Positions 54,801 to 63,589 of a DNA stretch of 64,000 nucleotides are shown here, piece by piece. The notes beneath the pieces are model-generated. The model saw only the letters and a program-made list of their open reading frames with translations, was not told the DNA's origin and did not search any database. Each line of letters begins with the position of its first letter. Position 1 is the stretch's first letter. The DNA is taken from positions 1-64,000 of the forward strand of contig MCFH01000097.1 in NCBI GenBank assembly GCA_002104945.1, written 5' to 3'. This stretch comes from Piromyces finnis. Taxonomy: Eukaryota > Neocallimastigomycota > Neocallimastigomycetes > Neocallimastigales > Neocallimastigaceae. The translations under genes were made by a program, and so were the position numbers.

Positions 54801-56644
54801 TAGCTCTGGAAGAATGGAGACACTATTTGGAAGGTGCTAGACATCAGTTTACCATCTATACTGATCATAAGAATTTGACGTTCCCTAGAAAGCCTGAAAT
54901 GCTATCGCAACGACAAATAAGATGGTATGAGTTCCTATCTCGTTTTGACTTTAAGCTAATTTACAGAGCTGGTAAAAAGTCTGGAAAACCTGATTTATTA
55001 TCAAGACATAGTGATCATTTATTTAATAATATTTCATGTAATAAAATTTCTTGTAACGTAATTGATAATATTAATAAAAATGATAATACTTTGATTAATT
55101 CCATTTTATGCTCTCAAAAAAAAGATGTGTTTTACAATAAAATTTTTTCTTACTTTAATAATAACAATAAGTCCTCGTCCCCACCATGTAAAAACATTGA
55201 TAAATATTTTATCGATGTTGATGGCTATTTGTTATTTAATAATTTAATTTATGTTCCACCTAATTTAAGAACTAGAATTTTAGAGTTGCATCATAACTCT
55301 ATTTCCGCTGGCCATTTTGGTATTAATAAGACTACCGAATTAATTAGCAGAAATTTTTGGTGGCCAAAATATTATGATGATGTTAAAAAGTTTGTTAAGT
55401 CCTGTGTAACTTGTTGTAAAGCTAAAGTTCCAAGACATAGACCATATGGGTTGCTATCTCCTCTTCCTACTCCTGATAGAGCTTGGTCTGAATTATCTAT
55501 GGACTTCATTGTTGAATTACCAAAGTCCAAAGATATGACTACCATTATGGTCATTGTTGATAGACTAACCAAAATGGCTCATTTTATTCCCTTAAGGTGC
55601 CTTCCTACTGCATCTATTGCAGCTGATGTTTTTATCAACAATATCTTTCGGTTACATGGTTTCCCCGAATCAATTGTTTCTGACCGTGGTACTCAGTTTA
55701 CTTCTGAATTTTGGAATCGTCTGTGTGATTTATTAAATATTAAACTTAAGTTTTCCACTGCTAACCACCCACAGACTGATGATCAAACGGAGAGAGTGAA
55801 CGGGATATTGGAACAATATCTCCGTTGTTTTATTAATGAAAAACAAAATAATTGGATTGATTTGCTTCCTTTTGCCGAATTTGCCTATAACAACACATTA
55901 CAGCAATCGATCAATCAATCCCCATTTTATGCAAACTATGGTTTTAATCCCAAATTTAATATCGATATTCCTTCAGCTAATAAACCAAATAGAGCTGAAC
56001 AAAGAATTTTAGATATAAATAAAAATATCAAACTTCTAAAGGAAAATCTTGATCATGCAAAAGAAACTTATAAAAAATATGCTGATCAAAGAAGAATTGA
56101 ATCACCAAAGTTTGAAGTTGGAATGAAAGTTTGGTTATTGAAAGGAATAAATACTTCAGGAAAAAACATTAAAAGAAAACTGTCTGATCAAATGCTAGGA
56201 CCATTTAAAATTATTAAAAAAGTAAGTCCCCTAGCATTTGAATTGAAATTACCACACAATTTGCGTTGTCATCCTGTCTTTCATGTTTCGTTATTAGAAC
56301 CGTATACTGAAAACAAATTTAAAGATAGGACAAATAATTATAATAGGAAAAATATCCAATTAAATATTGATACAAATGAAAAAATTCCAGAAAAAATTAT
56401 TAAAGAAAGAACTTATAATAAAAAGAAATCATTTCTTGTTACTTATAAATATCTTGATTCAAGTGAAAATCGATGGATTCCCGAGGATCAGATTTTAGAT
56501 AGACAATTGATCCAAGAATTTTACAGAAGAAACAAAAAGCTAAGAAAAAATAAAGACAACGAATATATGGATAATTTAAACAACGACGGTATGATTCGAA
56601 CAAAGTATAGACCATTTGTTATAGAAATTCCATCTAGAAAATGA
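51860..56644 (+). CDS. Element B Gag-Pol polyprotein with chromodomain
   Basis: One 1594-residue frame. Gag-type capsid at about residues 30-200, then a zinc knuckle in which the first Cys is Tyr (YFLCKKPGHLQFNC, about 260-273). Protease has LIDSGSDLNFIHP. A Lys/Asn/Cys-rich spacer follows. RT has CVDYRKLND, FGLKNAPATFQHFIN and YIDD. RNase H has ETDASNFAVGAI and YTDHKNL. Integrase has HHCC (HHNSISAGHFG...CVTCCKAK) and a D-D-E core (SMDFIVELP, VSDRGTQF, QTDDQTERVNG), a GPF module, and a C-terminal chromodomain (EKIIKERTYNKKKSFLVTYKYLDSSENRWIPEDQI). The chromodomain places it in the chromoviruses, where it directs integration to modified histones. A single fused frame fits the Tf1/sushi group. 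Confidence 0.95.
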   Translation: MEDLNKIFQNLTIKDVEMSENHSNLRKINSPPLFYGNRKDLEGFLTRVELTFEDEPDRFSDDSKKIRYIMSFFEDKALKWAIILRRERNPILNSLDDFIREMRSQFGDQDCETVVANGKLCTIKQKSYKNVYSYINEFKRISQYSNFNEAAKIYMFIQGLHYKMREHLAVVDSNHDDLNKLYSEVINIESLTKRINISEHYFKNNEGRGNKKDQDNDPMDVDLMRIKSGNKYTHHYADPKRDYYVKNNDSHEEEKKKGLYFLCKKPGHLQFNCPNKRKPMNVRTIQEKGSHSNDTASLNRIIKLDKFMDIATIHEIVKRENLSRKKNNILNFSIKSNEGDEVRARVLIDSGSDLNFIHPDFIKKHKIGTRKVKESIRVTGLGCDVAVVESETEKCILRYRNHLEVIKLYALRIPDVDIILGIPWIDKHSPQNYHDASKIRFNSDYCSRHCNNGKRKHKSKKKKSNKKNNSIQETKIMTNPQIHKRKLSEVTEDADEDFEYVRGRRSRICTIIDNNSDNDDFYHYRNFNKNLNCNNCNSISDSFSIGNNYKKSFNSICSNNNCKCNNCLKCINCINMKKLNVINENNLNKDKKLVSVPKQYLIYKEVFNENNCNMLPPHREYDCEIKLKDNSNLFYGPLYPLTEAERDELKNYIKENLEKGFIRKSTSPAGAPVLFVKKKDGSLRLCVDYRKLNDMTIRNSYPLPLISDLLDRVKGAKYFTKLDLRSAYNLVRIKEGDEFKTAFRTRYGHFEYLVMPFGLKNAPATFQHFINDVLSEYLDDFVISYIDDILIFSNSLEEHHVHVKKVLKKLLDNNLFVKLEKCEFDVPETTFLGYVLSREGLRMDSNKVKAILDWPVPTSVKEVQFFIGLCNYYRIFIKDFARIANPLHKLTRKNVPFTWSSEHQKAFDTLKELFTSAPILINPDSNKPFIVETDASNFAVGAILSQEFEGQLHPVAFISSSLTKSQRNYQIYDKELLAIKVALEEWRHYLEGARHQFTIYTDHKNLTFPRKPEMLSQRQIRWYEFLSRFDFKLIYRAGKKSGKPDLLSRHSDHLFNNISCNKISCNVIDNINKNDNTLINSILCSQKKDVFYNKIFSYFNNNNKSSSPPCKNIDKYFIDVDGYLLFNNLIYVPPNLRTRILELHHNSISAGHFGINKTTELISRNFWWPKYYDDVKKFVKSCVTCCKAKVPRHRPYGLLSPLPTPDRAWSELSMDFIVELPKSKDMTTIMVIVDRLTKMAHFIPLRCLPTASIAADVFINNIFRLHGFPESIVSDRGTQFTSEFWNRLCDLLNIKLKFSTANHPQTDDQTERVNGILEQYLRCFINEKQNNWIDLLPFAEFAYNNTLQQSINQSPFYANYGFNPKFNIDIPSANKPNRAEQRILDINKNIKLLKENLDHAKETYKKYADQRRIESPKFEVGMKVWLLKGINTSGKNIKRKLSDQMLGPFKIIKKVSPLAFELKLPHNLRCHPVFHVSLLEPYTENKFKDRTNNYNRKNIQLNIDTNEKIPEKIIKERTYNKKKSFLVTYKYLDSSENRWIPEDQILDRQLIQEFYRRNKKLRKNKDNEYMDNLNNDGMIRTKYRPFVIEIPSRK

Positions 56645-56675
56645 TCTCACAGGAGCTCGACTTAAAGGGCGAGAT

Positions 56676-57428
56676 TGTAAAGATATAATATATATCTTTA
56701 GATTATTTAATAATTAACTATTAATTATTAAATAATAAATTAATATTTATTAAAATTAACTATGAAGTTTTTAATATTCAATGGAATAATTTAATAATAA
56801 ATTATTTTATAATAATTCCGTCAAAATTAAATAAAGATAAATATTTAAATTTAAGGAACAAAAGAATCCTAATTAAATTTAAATATTTCAAATATTTTAA
56901 ATATTCATAATAACTTTAAATACTTTTTATTTAATTTTAGAATAGTTTAATAATAATATACTTTCTTATTTAAATTTAGAATAGTTTAATAATTTTAACT
57001 GAGTTTTAAAAATAGATGTGTTTATATTTCAATAGGAAATATATTAAGAATAGTATTGATAATATTAAATTAATTTATAGATAATACCTGAGCTTTATTC
57101 AATTTTGAGTTTACTCAAATTAAATTAAAAGTATAATGAATTAGTTTTAGTTTAGTTTTATTATTTTATTATTTAATTAGATTAGTTTTGTTTATTTTAT
57201 ATTAAATATATGTTTATTTAAATAGAATAATATATTAGAATATAATTATGAAAAAATATAAATACATGTAAATTTTATCAATTGAATCGATGTAATTGTT
57301 ATTTTATTTCTAACCATTAATAAAGAAGATAATTTTTTAAAAAAAAAGAAACTCCTATTTTTATTTTATCGTGTGTTTAATTGTTTTATTGTTAAATATA
57401 TAATCTGTTTTAAGATTAATATTTTACA
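56676..57428 (+). repeat. 3' LTR of element B
   Basis: 753 bp, matching 50540-51292 with no difference seen by eye. The last 13 bases overlap the apparent end of the interrupted gag of element A. Confidence 0.95.
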
Positions 57429-58183
57429 TCATTATTGTAGTTATTATTTTGAATATTACTATTATAATTATTATTTCTGTAGTTATTAGTATAATTTCTA
57501 TTATTATAATTTTTAAAACTATTTTGAGTAGTGTTATTGTTATTCATTCGGTTATAACTATTAAAATTATTTGAATATGCTCTATCATTATTTCTTTGAG
57601 CATTATTATCATTTGGAGACCTTCTAGAATTAATGGAAGTTCTTATTTTTGGTCTATTTTCTTCAACTATATTGAAAATTTTCTCTTTCTTAATAGTAAT
57701 GTTTCTGGCTTCTTCTAAACTTTTTGGTTCAGCTTCTAAAAGTGCTTCGTAAGTTTTAGTAAGGTTTCTAAAAGCATTAATATAGTAGGACAATATGATT
57801 TCATTTGACATTTTTAAGTTTGTTTTATTTATTAAAGAGTCAAATTTAATATTGAATTCAGATACACTTTCATTTTTCTTTATTGTAGTAGTAGACAATT
57901 CTAATAATCTAGAATTCTTTGGTACTGAACCTTTAAAATGACTTTTAAGGTTTTTGATGATGGTATTATAATCATCTGGTGTTTCTTTATTTAATGCATT
58001 AACTACAATTGTTCTAGCTGTACCTGTAGTTAATGATATAAGGTATTCTAACTTTTCTTGTTCTGGTGCCTTATATAAATTACACCAATGTTTGAAAGAA
58101 AATTCCCAATCATCAAATTCAACCTTTGTTGAACCCAAAATAGGTATTCTATTAAAGGTAATACCTTTAGTAGTATTATCCAT

Positions 58184-59521
58184 TATTACTTTTTATTTTT
58201 ATTTTATTTAATTTTATTTTAATATTTTATTTAAAAACTCAATTTTTATTTATTCTCAATAATTTAGTTATAAGAACAATAATATGTTTTTATTTACAAC
58301 AATCTTTATTTACAATAATTTAGTTATAAGTACAGTAATATGTTTTTATTTACAATAGTCTTTATTTACAATAATATAATTTTATTTACAGGTATTTTAT
58401 TTATTACTGTTATTAATAAAATATAATCTTATATAACGTTTATATAATGTAATATAAAAGGAGTAATTGGTTGTTGTTTGTAAACACTTGTAGACACTTG
58501 CTTTAGTTTTATTGTAATTAAGAAGATTTTATTTTTTTTGAGAAAATGTTAAGAATATATTTTATTTATATTAAGTTATTTATATATTAGTATTGTTAAA
58601 AAAAATATTTAATTTAGAGTAGGATGTTTATTTTTATTTCTTTATTATAAAGCAGAAAATAATATTGATTATGTTATTATAGTACCTTCAGAGTACCCGA
58701 CAGTTTCGTCACCGTGCCTTTCGACCTCCACTAACTAACCGTCATAAATATTAAGTGGTGTAATATTTACTTATTAGTTAGCGCTCTACTCCCCCACGAT
58801 ATGTGATAAAACTGCACTCTTACTAACTTACTATAAAACACTTTAATTATCTTAGTAATTAATTAACCGAAAAGATAAACAAAAGTTATTTTTCGCTGAA
58901 AATTAACTAAAAAGACAACTCAATATTATTGCTTTTATTATTTAAAATTTATAACAATACTTTTAATTTTATTTGACCGATGATTATATTTTATAATTAA
59001 ATAATTTTTATCTTTAATTTATAAATTATAATTATTAATTTATAATTATAATTTATGTATTTCTTTTTCTTTTTTTTAAAAAAAATAATTAAATATAAAA
59101 CTTTATTTACAGGATTTATTTTTCGCTTTTTAGTGCCTTACAACAATTTAATTAACCGGCAAAAGCTACTAACTAGAGGTGATATACTAGACCTCAAAAT
59201 AAATTTAAACTATATATTTTTATGTCGCTTTACCTTCACGACAAACCTTTAGCCTTCGGTGACTAAAGTTCCTTATTCGCCAGAGTTCACAAAAGTATTC
59301 AACTTGAGAGTCCTGTATTGCGTGCTTTTTATCACACTAACAATCCCTTCCCCCAAGTAAGCGTGCTATTCACACTCGTCCTACTTTTACAAATACTTCA
59401 GTGATTAACAGCTATAGTTTCTAACCAACTGAAACTAGTTAATTATACACTGAAACTCTGTATATGAGCTCTATACGTTCCTAGTATATTTTTACAAGTA
59501 TTTTTATTTATAAAGTTTTAT

Positions 59522-59564
<43 letters not shown>

Positions 59565-60152
59565 GTTTGTTTGGTGTATATATATTTTTTATATATATAT
59601 ACTTAAATCTTTATTTATTATTATTTTGATTTATTTTTATTATATATTTATTTTTATGTATATATATCTAATGTATATATACCTATTTTATTATTATAAT
59701 TAATTCTCTCAACTATCTTATTTATAATATTGTCAATCTATTTATCTAATAATTTTTCTATACTATTTTTTTTTTTTTTTTTTTTTTTTAATTCTTTTCT
59801 TATTTAAAATATCTATATATTTTATCTAATATATAATGTTTATATATCAATTTACTATATTAATACTATACTATTAAGTATTATAATTTATTTATTTTAT
59901 TTTAATATTGATTTAATAATATTTAAATAATATTTCAATATTGAATATTGATTTATTATTTTAATATTATTTTATTATTTAATAAGTTATAATTTCTAAA
60001 TAGATAAAATATTGAGAATATTTAACTATTCTGTTAACTATCTATTCTATACTATTATAACTTGATTATTTAATTAATTTCATAGAATATTTTACTATTC
60101 TATATGAAATTTTTATATAAAGAAAATTTTATATATTTACCTTATTTTGATT
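58184..60152 (-). other. Long leader of element A
   Basis: About 2 kb between primer site and gag start with no open frame of note. Two islands richer in G+C (about 58684-58830 and 59120-59480) contain repeated motifs such as TTAATTAACCG and TTTTTCGCTT. They are separated from AT-rich sequence with poly-T runs at 59529-59563 and 59768-59789. Confidence 0.6.
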
Positions 60153-60170
60153 CTCCGGTTCGAAGGACCA
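60153..60170 (-). other. Primer binding site of element A
   Basis: One base after the 5' LTR the minus strand reads TGGTCCTTCGAACCGGA. The complement ends in CCGGTTCGAAGGACCA, which resembles the 3' end of a eukaryotic tRNA-Tyr (acceptor CCTTCGA), with one difference from animal tRNA-Tyr as I know it. Confidence 0.7.
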
Positions 60171-60171
60171 T

Positions 60172-60983
60172 TGATATAATTTGATAATAATCTTAATTTT
60201 GAATTTTACTTCAAAAAGTGATTATTATATTATATCTTTTGTTATAACTATATAAGTTATATTGATTAAGATTTAAAATCGTTTTTATAAAAATTAATAA
60301 AATTGTTTTGTTAAAACACTAAATGGTTTTATTAGAAACACTTGTTTTTCTAATATTTAAATATTTAAAATTTTTATTTATTTAAGTATAAAAGTGATTA
60401 TTAAAATTATAAAATATTAATCTAACTATATAATATTTCTTTATTAATAATAATAATAATGATTAAAATAAGAATATTTACATGTATTTATATTTTCTTT
60501 TAAATTTAAACTATTTACATTAAAACAATAAAATTAATAACTATTTACAATAAAAATAATAAAAGTAATTAGAAATAACAATAAAAGAAATAATTAAAAG
60601 TTAAAGAATATAAAAAGTTGTTTATTTTACAATTAATTAAAGTAATAATTATTTTTAATGTTTTAATAAAGGTGTTTAATTATATTATTTTATAACATGA
60701 ATTATTATATTTGTTTACTTTTAAAGTGTAATTTACTAACGAAGTTATTAAATATTTAATTTAACAATTAATTTAACAAAAGTTATATATTTTGATCTCG
60801 ATTAATTAAAGTTTATTATTTTCTTTCAATAATCAAAATATATGCAGTGTTTAGGATTAATTTTATTTAAGAATTTTGGTAAAGTACTTAATTAAACTAT
60901 AACTTGTTTTAAGTTACTTTTATGGTTAACTTAAAAATCAGGTTTAATAATAATTTTATATTTATTAATTTCATTATTTATTA
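60172..60983 (-). repeat. 5' LTR of element A
   Basis: 812 bp, paired with 45030-46462. Its outer end is TTA instead of TCA (plus strand), one substitution from the other copy. Confidence 0.93.
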
Positions 60984-60986
60984 ATG

Positions 60987-61577
60987 TGATAAGTGTTTAA
61001 TATTATCTTTATTTATAATTAAATAATTATAAAAGTGATAATATTCTTATCAATTTATATAAAAAAAAAGATTTAAAATAAATTTTTATTATAAAGTTAT
61101 TTGAAATATTTTAATTCGACATAACGATTATTAACAAAATATAAAAGTTATGTTTTAAAAACACAATTTTAAAATATATTTTTGAATCAACTCTTTATTT
61201 AATACATTTATTAAAAGTATTGATTGATTTTTAAATTAGGAAATAATTACATGTATTTATAATTTTCTTTCTGTTTTAACTTTTTAAAATAAAATATTAA
61301 TGTTTTAAAATAATAATGAATAATAAATAAAAGAAACAATTTATTTTAAAGTAATTAATTTAATTAATATAACACTATTTTACTATTTAAAATGTTATTT
61401 ATACTATGTTTATTTTATAACAAAAATATAATTTAAACTGAGTTTTAATAAATAATTTTTATACTTTTAATTAAACATTTAAATATTATTATTATTTATT
61501 ACTTATTTTTAAGTTGTTTTGAGGGTTAGTTTATATCAAGATTATAATTTCATATTTATTAATTTCATTATTTATCA
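60987..61577 (-). mobile_element. Diverged LTR relative of family A
   Basis: Shares the terminal block TTATTAATTTCATTATTTATCA and an internal ATTACATGTATTTAT region with the A LTR but is diverged elsewhere. It begins TGATAAG and ends TTTATCA. No clean target duplication is visible, partly because element A inserted at its edge. Confidence 0.6.
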
Positions 61578-62427
61578 TATGTAATAATTATTATATATTT
61601 AATAATAATTATTATCTACAATATAATAATACAAATCGTAATATGTATTATTAAATTGAGAAGTTTCTTAATAGTAAATAAAAATGAATACTTATCTTAA
61701 AGAGTTTATTATAAGTGAATTATAATAACAAACACAAAATATTAAGACTATCTTTAATGTAAATATTTTTTATGAATATAGTTTTTGAAAGGGTTATTTA
61801 TTATAATTGTCTTAAAATAATAACTCTGGATTCTTTAGTGGAATTCCAGAGTCCTTATATTTATAATTTTTTGATAATTTAAAGTTTAATAAAGGATTTC
61901 TAATCTTAACAAATAATCTTTTTAGGAAAAGACTAGAAGAAAAACCTAAAAAGATATTCGATTGATAACTAATATATCAATCATCGTAATATTAAGTAAA
62001 ACCGATTAAAATTCGGAAAAACCTTAATATCCGATTGTCCTAATATGTATTTATATTTTCTAATTGTTTCTATAAGTTATTTCAAGATACGATACATAAA
62101 TATAAAATACAAACGTAAAATAAAATATATAATGTTTCTTATAAAATGTAATACAAAAATTATTAATTAAAAAATAAATGAATGTTTACTATTATTTTAA
62201 ATATATTACTAAATTAAATAAATAAATAATTAATATAGTAATTAAATAAATTTTAAATTAAGTAAATGAATAATTAATATCAATATAGATAAATGTTTAT
62301 AGTAATTTAAATGAATGTATGCTAATAGTTTAAATAAATAATTAATTTAATAATTAAAAAATAATTAAATAAGAATTAATTTATACAAAAAATAATTATT
62401 AATTCTTACATCATATTAACATATGAG
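61578..62427. other. Region with a cluster of hairpins
   Basis: No gene. Four inverted repeats lie within 61824-62030: CTCTGGATTC/GAATTCCAGAG; ATCTTTTTAGG (61916-61926)/CCTAAAAAGAT (61945-61955); GATTGATA (61960)/TATCAATC (61975); ATATTAAG (61989)/CTTAATAT (62023) enclosing CCGA/TCGG. The rest is AT-rich without features. Confidence 0.6.
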
Positions 62428-62498
62428 GCGTTAATAGTATAGAGGTAGAATATTTGCCTTCCAAGCAAATGGCCCGGGTTCGATTCCCGGTTAACGCA
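62428..62498 (+). tRNA. tRNA-Gly (anticodon TCC)
   Basis: 71 nt with a perfect 7-bp acceptor stem (GCGTTAA/TTAACGC), anticodon stem TTTGC/GCAAA around loop CTTCCAA (anticodon TCC), and T arm CCGGG-TTCGATT-CCCGG. No intron. A TTTTTT terminator lies a few bases downstream. It decodes GGA and probably GGG. Confidence 0.95.
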
Positions 62499-62584
62499 TA
62501 AATATTTTTTAAAAAATTCAAATTCCTATTGGATAGTTTTTTTTTTTTTTTTTTGTAAATCATAATTAATTTTGCATAATAGAC

Positions 62585-62974
62585 TCACCTCCAATTCTCC
62601 TTAAGGATAATATTTCAAAACTTTCTAGTGACTGGGATTCTCATTTTGATGGTTTAAAAGCCCACTTAGTCAAAGCTAAAGAAGATTTCAAGAAATTCGG
62701 TAATCCAAAAAAATCTACTGGTTCTGACTTTAAAGTGAATGACATGGTTTAACTAAAGAGATACTATTTTTCCAATGAACCTTCTAAAAAATTATCTTCA
62801 CAATATTTAGGGCTATTTAAAATCATTGAGAAGAGGGAAAGAATGAATAACCACCTGGAGTTGCCAGAAAACTTACACCTTCAACCTATATTTCATATCT
62901 CACAATTAGAACCATGTGTAAAAAGGAATCCTGAACTTAAAGAATCATTTGAAGAGGAGCAATGTAAGAATTAA
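62585..62974 (+). pseudogene. Integrase C-terminal fragment beside tRNA-Gly
   Basis: One frame reads the C-terminal GPF module of a Ty3/gypsy integrase: DFKVNDMV-stop-LKRYYF, then KKLSSQYLGLFKIIEK, LELPENLHLQPIFHISQLEP. An in-frame TAA at 62750 replaces the Trp usual in the DxVWL motif. The piece begins about 87 bp after the tRNA gene and has no LTRs. The HPVFHVS-like motif fits the chromovirus side, as in element B. Confidence 0.8.
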
Positions 62975-63303
62975 TATTAAATTACTTAATATTCATTCTT
63001 AGTTATATTATGTAATTAAACATTATATAAAAATTTATTGAATTTATTTAATATATATTTATTTATTCATTAATATAATATAGTAAGTTTACTTAATGCA
63101 TTAACTACTTATTCATTTAATTACATTATAAATATTTATTTAAAATATATTTATTCATTCATTTAAATAATATAGTAAATTTATTTAATACATTGGTTTT
63201 ACGTATATTTAGTTTAATTAATAGTATTTATTTAGAGATTAATAATCCATTTCCATTTATTTATTTATTAGTAAAATTATTATACAAAAATTTCACAAAT
63301 TAT
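62975..63303. other. AT-rich sequence with short tandem similarity
   Basis: Two imperfect copies of an about 90-bp unit (ATTTATTTATTCATT...ATATAGTAAxTTTA) follow the pseudogene. No gene. Confidence 0.45.
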
Positions 63304-63521
<218 letters not shown>

Positions 63522-63589
63522 TCATAATGCTCTAACCCTACTTATTAATAACATTATTTTAAACACAAATAAATAATTAAATTAGTACT

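Larger units (their letters stand above)
50540..57428 (+). mobile_element. Chromovirus element B, complete and apparently intact
   Basis: 6889 bp with two 753-bp LTRs (50540-51292 and 56676-57428) that look identical by eye, 5-bp TCATT duplications (50535-50539 and 57429-57433), one long gag-pol frame, and a polypurine tract AAAGGGCGAGAT just before the 3' LTR. It sits inside gag of element A in opposite orientation. This is the youngest element in the window and possibly still mobile. Confidence 0.95.
50321..58183 (-). pseudogene. gag: Element A gag, split by element B and with two stops
   Basis: The segment 58183-57429 (start MDNTTKG) continues across element B at 50534-50321. Counting the 5-bp duplication once keeps frame for 323 codons. 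The capsid-like part (FDDWEFSFKHWCNLY...) precedes an Arg/Asn-rich linker. The B-distal part holds one CCHC knuckle, CLNCKRIGHTTNDC. In-frame stops occur at 50491-50489 (TAG) and 50461-50459 (TAA), before the knuckle. The gag is therefore broken by B and independently by these stops. Confidence 0.88.
45030..60983 (-). mobile_element. Ty3/gypsy element A, split by two later insertions
   Basis: On the minus strand: 5' LTR 60983-60172, primer site, about 2 kb leader, gag, pol, 3' LTR. The 3' LTR is interrupted by a family D solo LTR (45812-46427) and gag by element B (50540-57428). Removing both insertions and one copy of each duplication leaves about 8.4 kb, with both LTRs exactly 812 bp. Target duplications are 4 bp, ATGT (45026-45029 and 60984-60987). 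Confidence 0.92.

Noticed and set aside
59055-59252. 65-residue open frame in the element A leader
   Set aside because: Wrong strand for element A and no similarity to known retroelement proteins.
60157-60170. Box B of a tRNA gene (GGTTCGAA)
   Set aside because: It is directly next to the LTR and reads as a primer binding site on the minus strand; no box A or cloverleaf.
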